DNA of 35,754 bases from JAUWMI01 sp964454265 (GTDB lineage: Bacteria; Sumerlaeota; Sumerlaeia; MWCT01; JAUWMI01): the NCBI GenBank assembly GCA_964454265.1, contig CAYVXD010000028.1:1-35754 (forward strand), read 5' to 3'. The notes under the pieces are model-generated. The model did not search any database and was not told the origin of the DNA. It worked only from the letters and a program-made list of their open reading frames with translations. This document shows positions 1-8,692 of the stretch, piece after piece. Numbering within the stretch: position 1 is the first letter of the stretch; each line of letters starts with the position of its first letter. The translations under genes were made by a program, and so were the position numbers.

Positions 1-2
1 CT

Positions 3-134
3 AGTACGCCCTATCTTTGCTCCCAAACATTACTTGACATTGACTCAAAGATAAAAGAAGAATTAGAATCCGCTAAATGGATAAAACGAGAGTATGGTTT
101 CTCAAGAGTGCCTCTTTTCTGTTTTCTGCACTAA
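3..134 (+). CDS. 3' end of an unrecognised gene (partial)
   Basis: An open frame runs in from the left edge and stops with TAA at 132-134, giving 43 residues that begin STPYLCSQTLLDID and end VPLFCFLH. It lies on the same strand as the radical SAM gene and stops 18 bases before that gene's ATG, which fits an upstream operon partner. There is no recognisable motif in so short a tail, so no function is proposed. It could also be a chance open frame. Confidence 0.4.
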   Translation, partial: STPYLCSQTLLDIDSKIKEELESAKWIKREYGFSRVPLFCFLH

Positions 135-152
135 TTACGGAAAAGGCTCATA

Positions 153-1595
153 ATGCGAATTGGACTGATTCAAGCTATCATTCCTGAATTCATTGACATC
201 TGGCAGGGGGACCAGCCACTCGGACTCGGCTATCTCTCCACTTATGTTAAGGCGCATGTCTCTGACGTCGAGATATACCTGGCGCGGAACGAGAAAGAGC
301 TCCTTGATGGACGTCCCGAGCTGGTCGGGGTCTCTGCAGTTACCTACAATTTTGGCGAAGCTGCTCGTCTGGCCCGTCGTGCAAAAGACGAATTCGGCTC
401 CTTCACGGTTCTTGGAGGGACGCATATTACCGCGCTTCCCAAGTCGCTCCCTGACAGCTTTGACGTCGGCGTACTAGGCGAAGGAGAAATGACCTTTGTC
501 GAACTTATTCGTGCACTCCAGAATAATGCAACCGCGGTCGCAGACTTGAGAAAAATTAACGGCATCACCTTCCGCAATGGGGAGAAAGTGGAAATTACCG
601 CGCGCAGGGAGCTTATTCATCCTCTGGATTCCCTCCCGTTTCCGGATCGAACGCTGTTCGAAGCAAGCTCGGGTCTCAAAGAAGGTAACGTAAGTTTAAT
701 CAGTTCTCGCGGCTGCCCGTACGATTGTGCCTTCTGTTCCTCTGTAATTCACTGGGGGAGAACGATCCGGAATTTCTCGGGCGATTATCTAATCAGAGAA
801 ATCTCAGAGGTGGTGGAAAAGTATCATCCGCAGCGGGTGGAGTTTGTGGACGATCTGTTTCTGAATGACAAAGACCGATTTCGTGAAGTTTGCGAATTTA
901 TTGTATCCTCCGGGCTGAGTGACGGGCATCTCACATTTCATCTCACTGGCCGGGCCAATAACATAGACGAAGAAATGTGTGAATCGATGAAATCCATCAA
1001 CACCACACAACTGTTTATTGGTCTGGAATCTATGTCAGATAAGGTGTTAAAAAGTCTTAGAAAGCATGGTGTGAGTGCGGAGATTAACCGCCGCGCAGCT
1101 GAACTCCTCTCCAAGTATGGCATACCCATTAACGCATCGTTCATCATCGGCACCCCCGGCGAGACTGTTGATGACGCCTACCTCAATTGCCAGTTTGTTC
1201 TCGAGAATCTTGAGAAATTTTCTTATGTGGATGGCGGCATATTGCGCATTTTCCCGGGAACGAAATTCTGGCAGGACGCGGTTGATAAAGGGGTGATTAC
1301 CGAGAATGACATGAGAGGGATTGTTCTTGATCCAGAAGATATTGATGGCTGGAAATATATGAAGACTAAGTACCCTCTGCTTACTGATACCATGACCCGC
1401 GGGGAAGTGATGATCTTCCAATTGCTGTTTAGTACTTTTACTAAGCTGGTTACCTCCAAGCACGAATTGTCGGCTAAAAAACGAGATATAGAAAAACTCA
1501 TGTCAAAAAGCATTGATCAGTTGGGAATTCGTGATACCTGGCGCTCATTGTTTGGGAAATTGCGTGCGAAGCTTCGTAAGACATCCTCATCTTAG
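153..1595 (+). CDS. B12-binding-type radical SAM protein
   Basis: 480 residues. The N-terminal part (about 1-150) has the layout of a cobalamin-binding domain as found in BchE/methylase-like radical SAM enzymes: LGLGYLSTYV near 24-32, GGTH at 88-91 and the GEGE motif at 109-112, although I do not see the classical DxHxxG cobalamin ligand. The radical SAM core follows with CPYDCAFC at 188-195, whose three cysteines bind the 4Fe-4S cluster, then VEFVDDLF and ISNA-like strands (INASFIIGTPGET) typical of the barrel. The family carries out radical methylations, ring closures and similar steps on lipids, antibiotics and cofactors; the substrate here cannot be told. The start at 153 is preceded by AAAAGG at 141-146. 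The next recognisable gene is an accessory methyltransferase, so there is no pathway context. Confidence 0.9.
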   Translation: MRIGLIQAIIPEFIDIWQGDQPLGLGYLSTYVKAHVSDVEIYLARNEKELLDGRPELVGVSAVTYNFGEAARLARRAKDEFGSFTVLGGTHITALPKSLPDSFDVGVLGEGEMTFVELIRALQNNATAVADLRKINGITFRNGEKVEITARRELIHPLDSLPFPDRTLFEASSGLKEGNVSLISSRGCPYDCAFCSSVIHWGRTIRNFSGDYLIREISEVVEKYHPQRVEFVDDLFLNDKDRFREVCEFIVSSGLSDGHLTFHLTGRANNIDEEMCESMKSINTTQLFIGLESMSDKVLKSLRKHGVSAEINRRAAELLSKYGIPINASFIIGTPGETVDDAYLNCQFVLENLEKFSYVDGGILRIFPGTKFWQDAVDKGVITENDMRGIVLDPEDIDGWKYMKTKYPLLTDTMTRGEVMIFQLLFSTFTKLVTSKHELSAKKRDIEKLMSKSIDQLGIRDTWRSLFGKLRAKLRKTSSS

Positions 1596-1725
1596 ATGCT
1601 CCATCTGACTTTCTCTCGGGGACTCATACCGCAGGAGGGGTCACTTTGAAAAGTCGGAGAGGGTGCCGCAGTAAAAATATGATGGGGTGCGCGGGTAATT
1701 GTAAAGAGAACTTTCTTAGATCTTA

Positions 1726-1949
1726 GACATGATTAACAAGATTTACATGATTATAGAAGATGCTGAGTGATGCACATTGATAAGCTGACCGAGTAGATAA
1801 TCGGGTACGCATACAAAGTCCATAAAGATCGACCATTGACTGCCGATAAATTTCGCGTCTTCTGTCGAGGTAAAAAGAAAGTACAGAGAATACCGTGGCT
1901 GGGATAAATAAAGGCAATTATTAATCCTGTAAATCTTGTAAATCCTGTC
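1726..1949. mobile_element. MITE-like element with 28-bp inverted ends
   Basis: The left end at 1726-1753 and the reverse complement of the right end at 1922-1949 match at 25 of 28 positions, both built on the core ACAAGATTTACA. The 168 bases between them hold no convincing gene. Inverted ends, small size and lack of coding capacity are what non-autonomous transposon derivatives look like. I cannot identify a target-site duplication, and no matching transposase is in the window. Confidence 0.6.
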
Positions 1950-1995
1950 AGAAATAAATAAGAACATGAGTCAAGGAATTGTGAGACCGCAGGGT

Positions 1996-2173
1996 GCATA
2001 ATATGGGAAAAGCGGGGACAGCAGCCTCGTTTCCGATTGACAACGGGTTTAATTACAGGGGGTGTCAAGATGTTATGGCACGAATGCTTGGCCGAGTTTT
2101 TCCCAGCGCCTGGAAGACATTTTGGGTAGCGTCTTGCATCCGCGCAATGTTGGCCTAAACCCAAAAGAAGGAC
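1996..2173. repeat. Dispersed repeat, copy A (upstream of methyltransferase)
   Basis: This stretch aligns with 2908-3087. The best part, 2070-2173, matches 2983-3087 at roughly two thirds of positions with a single one-base indel, including the blocks TATGGCACGAATGC and TGGAAGACATTTTG. A further block TTGACAAC lies exactly 33 bases upstream of the aligned core in both copies (2037 and 2950). Neither copy has an intact gene, although copy B keeps a short open frame. They look like decayed copies of one mobile or cassette-associated sequence. Confidence 0.65.
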
Positions 2174-2223
2174 GAATTCTGAAGTCGCTGTGCCCGATTT
2201 CTTCCTTGCGGAGTAAAGACTCT

Positions 2224-2892
2224 ATGGGCATCAACAACAAAGATTACTGGGACCAACGATTTGAATCGGGAGATTGGGAAGCAAAACGCGGGAGAAAGCA
2301 AACCAGGCTTTTTGCCAAGTCGCAGATTAAGTATTTTAAAATCCCGCCGTATTTTGATGGAACAATTCTCGATTTTGGTTGTGGCCTCGGCGATGCTATT
2401 CCTGTTTACCGGTCTGCTTTTAGAAACGCTAAATTGATCGGAGTAGATATATCAGATAGTGCAATTGATTTTTGCAGAAAAGAATATGGTCATATTGCTC
2501 AGTTTATTCAAGGAGACCACTTGTCAGTTCAACCTGTGGATGTCATTATTGCTTCAAATATCTTTGAACATCTTCCAAACGATATAGAGATAGCCTCGTC
2601 TTTCTTACAAAAATGCAGAGACCTATACATAATTGTTCCTTACAAAGAGCGCATTGTGCCTGGCGGTGAGCATGTAAATTCATATGATGAAAATTATTTT
2701 CAAAGTCTTGGAGAATATGAATGGTATATTCTGTCGAGAGGTTGGTCTCAATATAGTTTGAAGTATTTGTTGTATCATCTATATTTTAAAAATCTCTTTC
2801 GGCCTTTCTTTGGCAAGAAAATTGTTCGCCGGGGAAAGCAAATCATGTTTCATTTTAAGGGCCAACAAAATACAGAGCCTGAGATTGCCTAA
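2224..2892 (+). CDS. Class I SAM-dependent methyltransferase
   Basis: 222 residues from the ATG at 2224. SAM-binding motif I is ILDFGCGLGDA at 48-58, the acidic motif II is GVDIS at 73-77, and SNIFEHL at 111-117 is the motif IV region; this is the Methyltransf_11/23 style fold. The open frame can be extended to 2062, but that extension runs through repeat copy A, so the internal ATG (after a weak CGGAG) is preferred. The gene is clearly more AT-rich than its neighbours and sits between two copies of a dispersed repeat, both signs of transfer. The stop codon TAA overlaps an integron-like GCCTAAC. The C-terminal part is rich in Tyr, Phe and Lys. The substrate is unknown; glycan or small-molecule methylation is possible. 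Confidence 0.85.
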   Translation: MGINNKDYWDQRFESGDWEAKRGRKQTRLFAKSQIKYFKIPPYFDGTILDFGCGLGDAIPVYRSAFRNAKLIGVDISDSAIDFCRKEYGHIAQFIQGDHLSVQPVDVIIASNIFEHLPNDIEIASSFLQKCRDLYIIVPYKERIVPGGEHVNSYDENYFQSLGEYEWYILSRGWSQYSLKYLLYHLYFKNLFRPFFGKKIVRRGKQIMFHFKGQQNTEPEIA

Positions 2893-2907
2893 CGAAGCGC
2901 TGCACCG

Positions 2908-3087
2908 GCGAATACGGGAACGGCAACCCCGAAATTCGGAAACCGCGGCTTGACAACACTACAGATTAGACGGACCCTCCAAACGCTATGGCACGAATGC
3001 GCTGCCAGCTTGGCTCGAACGCTTGGAAGACATTTTGCGTCGCGGCGTGCGCCTGGGCAAGCCCGGCGGAAAACCCAAGCGAAGGAC
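2908..3087. repeat. Dispersed repeat, copy B (downstream of methyltransferase)
   Basis: This is the partner of the repeat at 1996-2173, in the same orientation. In one frame copy B reads LWHECAASLARTLGRHFAS and continues into a basic, Arg/Lys/Gln-rich tail that ends in TGA-free sequence up to a TAA after 3090; copy A has the same LWHEC start followed by stops. Just before copy B, at 2887-2907, lies GCCTAACGAAGCGCTGCAC, which resembles the first half of an integron attC site, but no matching second half with GTTRRRY is present nearby. Confidence 0.6.
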
Positions 3088-3350
3088 AGAATGAGATAAA
3101 AGGTGCGATAAATCCACCAGAGGCGGAAAGGTCGCACCGCTACAAAGAAAAACCGAATTATCGGAAAGCCACACAGTCCCCGAATTGACCGAACTGAATT
3201 GAATTCCCCCGAATTTCCGCACGTCCAAATCTTCCTTTAACTGCGTACTTTTTTCTTGATTCATCCATGGAAAGAGAATAGATAAGGGTTTTCCTATAAA
3301 TGCTGGGCAGTTTCGGCCTGGCAATGTGACTTTTGCAGAGATGGTGTACT
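3088..3350. other. Non-coding spacer before argD
   Basis: No gene is visible between the repeat and argD. The stretch holds a candidate promoter (3256-3284) and a block of about 50 bases that recurs upstream of the GT87 gene (see 14512-14566). Confidence 0.5.
3256..3284 (+). promoter_or_regulatory. Candidate sigma-70 promoter of argD
   Basis: TTGATT at 3256-3261 and TAGATA at 3279-3284 are separated by 17 bases, which puts a start point near 3291, about 60 bases before the argD ATG. A diverged copy of the same block at 14519 keeps TTGATT and the spacing but has a poor -10 (TAAAGG). Confidence 0.4.
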
Positions 3351-4559
3351 ATGCAGCAAATGGACGCAGATGCGCTGCTTGAGCAAAGCCAGCGATACTT
3401 GATGAATACCTACGGCTCGCGCGAGCTGATGCTTGTAAAAGGTCAGGGCGTGCGTATATGGGATCACACGGGCAAGGAGTATCTAGATTTCCTGGCCGGT
3501 ATCGGGGTGAACAATCTGGGCCACTGCCATCCGTGCATTGTTGAGGCGATCCGCACTCAAGCGGAGCAGCTGTTGCACTGCTCGAATCTCTATTTGATTG
3601 CGCCGCAGATTGAGCTGGCTGCGCTCTTGTGCGAACACTCCTTTGCGGAGCGTGTCTTTCTTGCCAATTCCGGGGCTGAGGCCAATGAAGGGGCAATCAA
3701 GCTGGTACGGCTTTATTCAAAGCAGAAATTTTCCGATGAACGCACGACCATCATCACCATGCACCAGTCATTTCATGGTCGCACAATGGCGACACTTTCA
3801 GCCACCGGACAGGAAAAGGTGCAAAAGGGATTCGAACCACTGGTTCCGGGGTTTGTGTTTGCCACGTTTAACGACCTTGAGTCAGTCGAGCGTTTGATCA
3901 GCCGCTCCACGTGTGCCATTATAGTTGAACCGATTCAAGGGGAAGGTGGTGTGATCCCCGCAACGCCGGATTTTCTGGCGGGCCTGCGGCGCCTATGCAA
4001 CACCCACTCGCTCGCGCTGATTTTCGACGAAATACAATGTGGACTTGGCCGCACAGGGACGAATTTTGCCTACGAGCATTACGGTGTAGTGCCGGATGTA
4101 ATGACCCTGGCCAAAGCGCTAGGCGGTGGCGTGCCGATTGGTGCGCTACTGGCCAAGGGCGAGCTGGCTGAGGTGTTTCAGCCCGGGCACCATGCCTCGA
4201 CGTTTGGAGGAAATCCTCTGGCGGCCAGTGCAGCCCTGGCGTACCTGCGCGAGCTCTTTGATGGTCAGCTGGCGACCAGCGCAGCGCGAATGGGTAAGTT
4301 TCTGCGAGGCGAGCTTGAGGCGCTTGCTGCCCGCAATCCGTGTATTCGCCAGGTGCGAGGCGTGGGATTGATGCTCGCGCTTGAGCTCGGGCCACCACTG
4401 GCAAAGCAAGTGGTTGCTGCGTGTCGGCAGCAGGGACTCCTGATCAATGCAATTGGCGAGCATGTGCTCCGGTTTCTGCCGCCGCTTATCATCACTGAGG
4501 CGGATTGCCGTGAGGCGTGCATGAAATTAGATAGTGCATTGCGCGAGGTAGCGCTGTAG
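3351..4559 (+). CDS. argD: Acetylornithine aminotransferase
   Basis: 402 residues, a class III PLP-dependent aminotransferase. Visible family motifs are NSGAEANEGAIK (PLP phosphate contact), FHGRTMATLSATG, IVEPIQGEGGV, LIFDEIQCGLGRTG with the PLP-binding Asp at about 226, and LAKALGGGVPIGA with the Schiff-base lysine at about 255. It converts N-acetylglutamate semialdehyde to N-acetylornithine in arginine synthesis, or succinyl-diaminopimelate in lysine synthesis. The frame is open to a TTG at 3333; the ATG at 3351, preceded by GCAGAGATGG, is the better start, with 3360 as an alternative. argF follows 235 bases downstream on the same strand, which supports an arginine role. Confidence 0.93.
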   Translation: MQQMDADALLEQSQRYLMNTYGSRELMLVKGQGVRIWDHTGKEYLDFLAGIGVNNLGHCHPCIVEAIRTQAEQLLHCSNLYLIAPQIELAALLCEHSFAERVFLANSGAEANEGAIKLVRLYSKQKFSDERTTIITMHQSFHGRTMATLSATGQEKVQKGFEPLVPGFVFATFNDLESVERLISRSTCAIIVEPIQGEGGVIPATPDFLAGLRRLCNTHSLALIFDEIQCGLGRTGTNFAYEHYGVVPDVMTLAKALGGGVPIGALLAKGELAEVFQPGHHASTFGGNPLAASAALAYLRELFDGQLATSAARMGKFLRGELEALAARNPCIRQVRGVGLMLALELGPPLAKQVVAACRQQGLLINAIGEHVLRFLPPLIITEADCREACMKLDSALREVAL

Positions 4560-4679
4560 CGCATCTCCCTGACAGGAGCCGTGCGGCTCACTGGGGCAGC
4601 TGGCTTGGCGCAAGTTATGTAAAGTGCCTATTAAAATAAACACTACACTTTTTATATCAGACAAGTTAAAATAACGTAG

Positions 4680-4744
4680 CATCCGCCTAGGCGGATGGTC
4701 TTTCACGGGCGGGTTGAAAATGCGCCTCCGGCGTGACGCCCGTG
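4680..4744. repeat. Two adjacent GC-rich hairpins between argD and argF
   Basis: The 18 bases at 4680-4697 are a perfect palindrome centred on CCGCCTAGGCGG. Next to it, CACGGGCG at 4704-4711 pairs with CGCCCGTG at 4737-4744 around an inner hairpin (GCGCCTCCGGCGT). Similar GC-rich hairpins of the CCGCC...GGCGG type recur at 8809, 11894, 12051 and 12115. No run of T follows, so this is not a typical terminator. Confidence 0.7.
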
Positions 4745-4794
4745 CCACGCGGTAACAGCAAAACGAGTACTGCTAGAATGAAGGAGAGGGACGA

Positions 4795-5745
4795 GTGGTG
4801 AAACGCGACTTCACATCTATCACAGATCTTTCGCGAGACGAAGTGCTGGAGATTTTCGAGATAGCGCGCGACTTGAAATCGCGGCTCAGACATGGCGATC
4901 AGCCGCCGCTACTTCGTAACAAAATTCTGGCCATGATTTTTGAAAAGCCATCGCTGCGCACGCGCTGTACGTTCGAGGTGGGGATGTACCAGCTGGGCGG
5001 ACACGCAATTTACCTGGGGCCATCGGACATCGGGCTGGGCACGCGCGAGAGCATTCCCGACGTGGTGCACAACCTCGAGCGCTGGGTGCATCTTATTATG
5101 GCGCGGACGTTTTTGCATAAGACCGTGCTTGAGCTTGCGCAGCACGCGGCGATTCCTGTGGTGAATGGGTTGAGTGACGGCGAGCATCCCTGCCAGGCCA
5201 TCACCGACTTCTTCACTCTGTTCGAACAGCAGGGAACAACCGAAGGGGTGCGTCTGAGCTTTATCGGCGACGGCAATAATATCTGTCACTCGCTGCTCCT
5301 TCTGAGTGGTCTGCTCGGCGCGCACATGCGCGTGGCAACGCCGAAGGGTTACGAGCCGCGCGCTGACATCGTTGCCCAGGCCATCGAACTTGCGCGCCAG
5401 CGCAATGGTTCGATTGAGATCGGACATGATCCTGTCGAGGCTGTTTGTGATGCCCGAGTGATTTACACGGACGTGTGGGCAAGCATGGGGCAGGAGCGGG
5501 AGGCAGAAACGCGCAAAACAGCGTTTCTGTCGTACCAGGTCAATGCAGCACTGGTGGCCAACGCACCGTCAGACGTACTCATCATGCACGACCTTCCTGC
5601 ACATCGCGGCAAGGAGATAACTGACGAGGTAATTGACTCATCTCGCTCGCTCGTCTTTCACCAGGCGGAAAACCGTCTGCATATCCAGAAAGCCATCCTG
5701 GTCTTCCTCGCACGAGCCAGCGGCGTGACTACAGATTCCAATTGA
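4795..5745 (+). CDS. argF: Ornithine carbamoyltransferase with HDLP motif
   Basis: 316 residues, the usual length. Carbamoyl phosphate contacts are visible as SLRTR at 53-57 and HPCQ at 131-134; the ornithine-binding SMG loop is at 230-232 in YTDVWASMGQE. The C-terminal motif that is HCLP in most family members reads HDLP at 265-268 (codons CAC GAC CTT CCT), then AHRGKEITDEVID as usual, so the conserved Cys is replaced by Asp. It joins carbamoyl phosphate to ornithine to make citrulline in the cytoplasm. The GTG at 4795 is preceded by AAGGAGAGGG at 4781-4790; a GTG at 4798 is also possible. It follows argD on the same strand. N-acetyl- or N-succinylornithine carbamoyltransferase is an alternative, but the SMG loop favours ornithine. 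Confidence 0.92.
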   Translation: MVKRDFTSITDLSRDEVLEIFEIARDLKSRLRHGDQPPLLRNKILAMIFEKPSLRTRCTFEVGMYQLGGHAIYLGPSDIGLGTRESIPDVVHNLERWVHLIMARTFLHKTVLELAQHAAIPVVNGLSDGEHPCQAITDFFTLFEQQGTTEGVRLSFIGDGNNICHSLLLLSGLLGAHMRVATPKGYEPRADIVAQAIELARQRNGSIEIGHDPVEAVCDARVIYTDVWASMGQEREAETRKTAFLSYQVNAALVANAPSDVLIMHDLPAHRGKEITDEVIDSSRSLVFHQAENRLHIQKAILVFLARASGVTTDSN

Positions 5746-5799
5746 CCTCCTTCCTCAGACTCTGATAGGAAAAAGTAATCGCGCTGCCAGACAGTAGCA

Positions 5800-5827
5800 T
5801 GGGGACAAGTTTCAAACCTGTCCCTAC
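5800..5827. repeat. 28-bp palindrome, 8-12-8 family
   Basis: The outer bases are TGGGGACA and GTCCCTAC and the inner 12 are AGTTTCAAACCT, nearly self-complementary. It lies between argF and the CofE-like gene. It could act as a weak bidirectional terminator of argF, but no T-run follows. Confidence 0.7.
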
Positions 5828-5918
5828 AACGCGCACTGTATACTGTCTGTCGCAGTAGTCAAAATCTTATTGCAAAAGTGTTTGCGGGAAATTCAAAACG
5901 CTAGCAAGTATCGCAATC

Positions 5919-6605
5919 ATGCCACGGGAACGCAGTCCAATCATTGTCGTCAGCGGGGTGCCCTACTTACGCATTCCGATTCAGACTACGGTAGTCACCG
6001 AACAGGATGACATTGTAGATCTTGTGGATCGCTATACACGGGCGCAGCGGCAGCCAGGCGACATTCTGGTTGTGAGTGAAAGCGTGGTGGCAATCAGTCA
6101 GGGACGGGCGATTCCCGAGAACCAGATTCGCGTGGGCCTGCTGGCGCGGATGCTGTGGCGTGGAGTCCAAAAGGTCCCCTATGGCATAGGGCTGCGCAGC
6201 GCCTCGTCAATGCAGTGTGCGATTAATGAGTGCGGCACACTACGCATTCTGGTGGCAGCCGTGATTGGATTTCTGGGCAAGCTGGTGGGGCGACGTGGCA
6301 ACTTCTACCGCATCGCAGGCAAGCAGGCAGGGACTATTGACGCTGCGCATACAAGTCCCGTGGAACCCTACGATCAATGTGTGATCCTTGGGCCGAAGAA
6401 TCCAGATAAAGTTGCGCGGGCAATTTGGGAGCGTACAGGCTGCGAAGCGGCGGTGATGGACGTGAATGACATCGGAGGCTCCTGGGCACTCGGCTTTTCA
6501 CCCGGCATCAATAAGCGGCTGATCGAAGCTATTATGAAAGATAATCCCCTGGGTCAGAAGAAGGAACTGACACCCGTGGGTATTATTCGACGCCAGGCGA
6601 TTTAG
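5919..6605 (+). CDS. CofE-like gamma-glutamyl ligase family protein
   Basis: 228 residues. The order of motifs matches the F420-0:gamma-glutamyl ligase family (PF01996): IPIQTTVVTEQDDIVDLV at the start, GDILVVSESVVAISQGRAI near 47-66, MDVNDIGGSWALGFS near 183-197 and DNPLGQKKELTPVGIIRR at the end. In F420-producing organisms CofE adds glutamates to F420-0 with GTP. No other F420 gene lies in the window, and family members occur in genomes without F420, so the substrate is left open. The ATG at 5919 has no clear ribosome-binding site. The spacer before it carries a 28-bp palindrome. Confidence 0.75.
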   Translation: MPRERSPIIVVSGVPYLRIPIQTTVVTEQDDIVDLVDRYTRAQRQPGDILVVSESVVAISQGRAIPENQIRVGLLARMLWRGVQKVPYGIGLRSASSMQCAINECGTLRILVAAVIGFLGKLVGRRGNFYRIAGKQAGTIDAAHTSPVEPYDQCVILGPKNPDKVARAIWERTGCEAAVMDVNDIGGSWALGFSPGINKRLIEAIMKDNPLGQKKELTPVGIIRRQAI

Positions 6606-6674
6606 GTATCTTGCAGCACCAAACCCCGAAGCGCCGCGGCGCTCATCTTGTCGGGTAGGAGCAATCTAAAATCA

Positions 6675-7997
6675 ATGACTGCGCGCAAGCAAAAGAGTCG
6701 TAAAGCTGCCAGGGCCGCCCAACCCGGTGGGCTGGAACAAAAGCAGATCGTTGATGCGCTTTACCGCGTCAACAGATTAGTTGCCCACATCACTGATCTC
6801 CACCGGTTGCTCGAGCAGATCATGCAGGAAGGCAAAAAGGTGGTCAACGCCGAGGCAAGCTCGCTGATGCTCTACGATGAAGAGGCCAACGAGCTCTTTT
6901 TCGAAGTGGCCCTGGGAGCGAAGGGTGAGGCGGTAAAGACCATCCGCTTAAAACCGGGTGTCGGCGTGGCTGGGCATGCTGCCAAGACGCGCAAGACCAT
7001 CATCGTAAATGACGTACGCGCGGATAAACGGCATTTTAAAGCCGCAGACGAGAAGAGCCGCTTTGTCACTCGCAATATTATTGCCACGCCGATGTTGCGC
7101 AAGGGCAAGCTCATCGGCGTACTCGAAGTGTTGAACAGGCGCAAACGCGAAGCGTTCACGCCCGGCGATGCGCGCGTGCTGGAGTTCTTCGCCGACCAGG
7201 CAGCTGTTGCTATCGAAAATGCCCGCCTGATTCAAGCCAATGTCCAGGCTGAGCGGCTGGCTGCAGTAGGCCAGGCAGTGGCTGGAATCTCGCACTATGT
7301 AAAGAACATTCTGGCAGGTATAAAGGGAAGTGCCAGTCTAATCGAGCACGGACTGGGACAGGACAATCTTGAGCTGATCCAACAGAGTTGGCCGATCTTC
7401 CAGCGGAGCAATCAGAAGATTTCTGAACTGGTGAATGATATGCTGACCTATTCGAAGTCGCGCAAGCCTGAGCTGGCCGTGACCGACCTGAATAAGATGT
7501 GCGAGGACATTGCTGCACTATGTCAGTCACGTGCAGAGCAGAGTCGCGTGACGCTCAGCGTTAAGCTCGACCGAGAGATGCCGATTTGCCTCTGCGACGC
7601 TGATAAGATTCACGACGCATTGCTCAATCTCGTGACGAATGCGATCGAGGCTGTGCGCGAGTGTGAGTCTGCCCGTCTGCCCGGGAAGATGGAAATCGCA
7701 ACGGCTTTCAGGAAGGACACGCGTCGGGTTGAGCTCAAGGTGTCCGACAATGGCCCTGGGATTCCGCAGGAGATGCAGAAGAAGATTTTCGACCCCTTCT
7801 TTAGCACCAAAGGATCAAAAGGCACGGGCCTGGGTCTCGCCGTGGCCAGGAAGGTCATTGAAGAGCATAATGGGACGATTACGCTCGAAAGTATAGAAGG
7901 CAAACGCTGCACGTTTACCATCCAGCTTCCATTTGTTTCCGCAGATGCCGGCAAGGCACAATCATCCAGGGGCACAAAGAAAAAGGCAAAGCAGTAG
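6675..7997 (+). CDS. Soluble GAF-domain sensor histidine kinase
   Basis: 440 residues without membrane segments. A GAF domain occupies about 25-185 (SSLMLYDEEANELFFEVALG, then GVAGHAAKT, IIATPMLRKGKLIGVLEVLN). The phosphoacceptor region AVAGISHYVKNILAGIKG puts the histidine at 207. The ATPase domain shows the N box (NLVTNAIEAV), G1 (DNGPGIP at 358-364), the F box (FDPFFSTKG) and G2 (GTGLGLAVA at 383-391). The ATG at 6675 follows AGGAG at 6657-6661 with a rather long gap of 13; the open frame extends to a TTG at 6648 that has no binding site. No response regulator is nearby, so this is an orphan kinase. GAF domains often sense small ligands or redox state; the signal here is unknown. Confidence 0.9.
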   Translation: MTARKQKSRKAARAAQPGGLEQKQIVDALYRVNRLVAHITDLHRLLEQIMQEGKKVVNAEASSLMLYDEEANELFFEVALGAKGEAVKTIRLKPGVGVAGHAAKTRKTIIVNDVRADKRHFKAADEKSRFVTRNIIATPMLRKGKLIGVLEVLNRRKREAFTPGDARVLEFFADQAAVAIENARLIQANVQAERLAAVGQAVAGISHYVKNILAGIKGSASLIEHGLGQDNLELIQQSWPIFQRSNQKISELVNDMLTYSKSRKPELAVTDLNKMCEDIAALCQSRAEQSRVTLSVKLDREMPICLCDADKIHDALLNLVTNAIEAVRECESARLPGKMEIATAFRKDTRRVELKVSDNGPGIPQEMQKKIFDPFFSTKGSKGTGLGLAVARKVIEEHNGTITLESIEGKRCTFTIQLPFVSADAGKAQSSRGTKKKAKQ

Positions 7998-8218
7998 AGA
8001 CCTGCTTCGTTTGATTGAGGGCAAGATGCCTTCAGGCGCAGTGTGCAACGTGCGAACCATTCCCAAGCAAGACCCAGGCGAAGCGCTGCAGCGCATAAGT
8101 TCCTGAATTGGGACGAACCCGGCGGGGACTTTTTCCTTGACCGTCAGTGGCCAAACTGATTAGATACGTCCGCTTTTTTGGCAATTCAACGCGCTGTCTC
8201 ATCTCAGAAACCATTGGT
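7998..8218. other. Non-coding spacer before tRNA-Phe
   Basis: No gene is recognised here. It contains a 12-bp palindrome GCGCTGCAGCGC at 8083-8094 and a short open stretch around 8097-8157 with no family resemblance. No clear tRNA promoter stands out. Confidence 0.4.
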
Positions 8219-8291
<73 letters not shown>

Positions 8292-8464
8292 CTTTTCTTT
8301 CTCCTGTCCTTCTTCAGTAAAATCACCTACTTACAAGAATTTATCAGCCTGTTGTTTACAGACACAAAAGGCTGGAATATGCCTGACAAAAAGCCACGGC
8401 TTGGGCGGTAAATGCACACCTATGGTTTTTACTAAATCCTTGTCAAAAAAGAGTGTGACATTGA

Positions 8465-8638
8465 AAGAGGAATGATACCAGAACAATACCGGCAAATACA
8501 CGCAATCTGTTTCCTGATGGCCGGTTTGTGCTTGGAACGAGCGACGGCTTTGCAGGACTGCCAAAGGCATCGCTGAATAAGATCACAAGGACTATTCAGG
8601 AAGCTTTCATCCTAGGGCTCCATGAGATTGGCGGCTAG
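8465..8638 (+). pseudogene. Fragment of a phage small-terminase/DUF5681-like protein
   Basis: An open stretch of 57 codons without a plausible start ends at TAG 8636-8638. It reads NLFPDGRFVLGTSDGF, then GLPKASLNKITRTIQEAF and ends LGLHEIGG. The second half resembles the G+PKGS-NK-TR-+KEA-...EIGG pattern that I associate with phage small terminase-type and DUF5681 proteins. The rest of any phage gene set is missing. Together with its place just downstream of tRNA-Phe, I read it as a relic of an integrated element. The match rests on memory of the family pattern. Confidence 0.4.
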
Positions 8639-8692
8639 GAACCGTATCTCTTATTATTTGGCTCTTTCTCAAATGAGTTACCATTTGGGGAG

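Noticed and set aside
2062..2223. N-terminal extension of the methyltransferase by 54 codons
   Set aside because: This part runs through dispersed repeat copy A and has no similarity to the methyltransferase fold.
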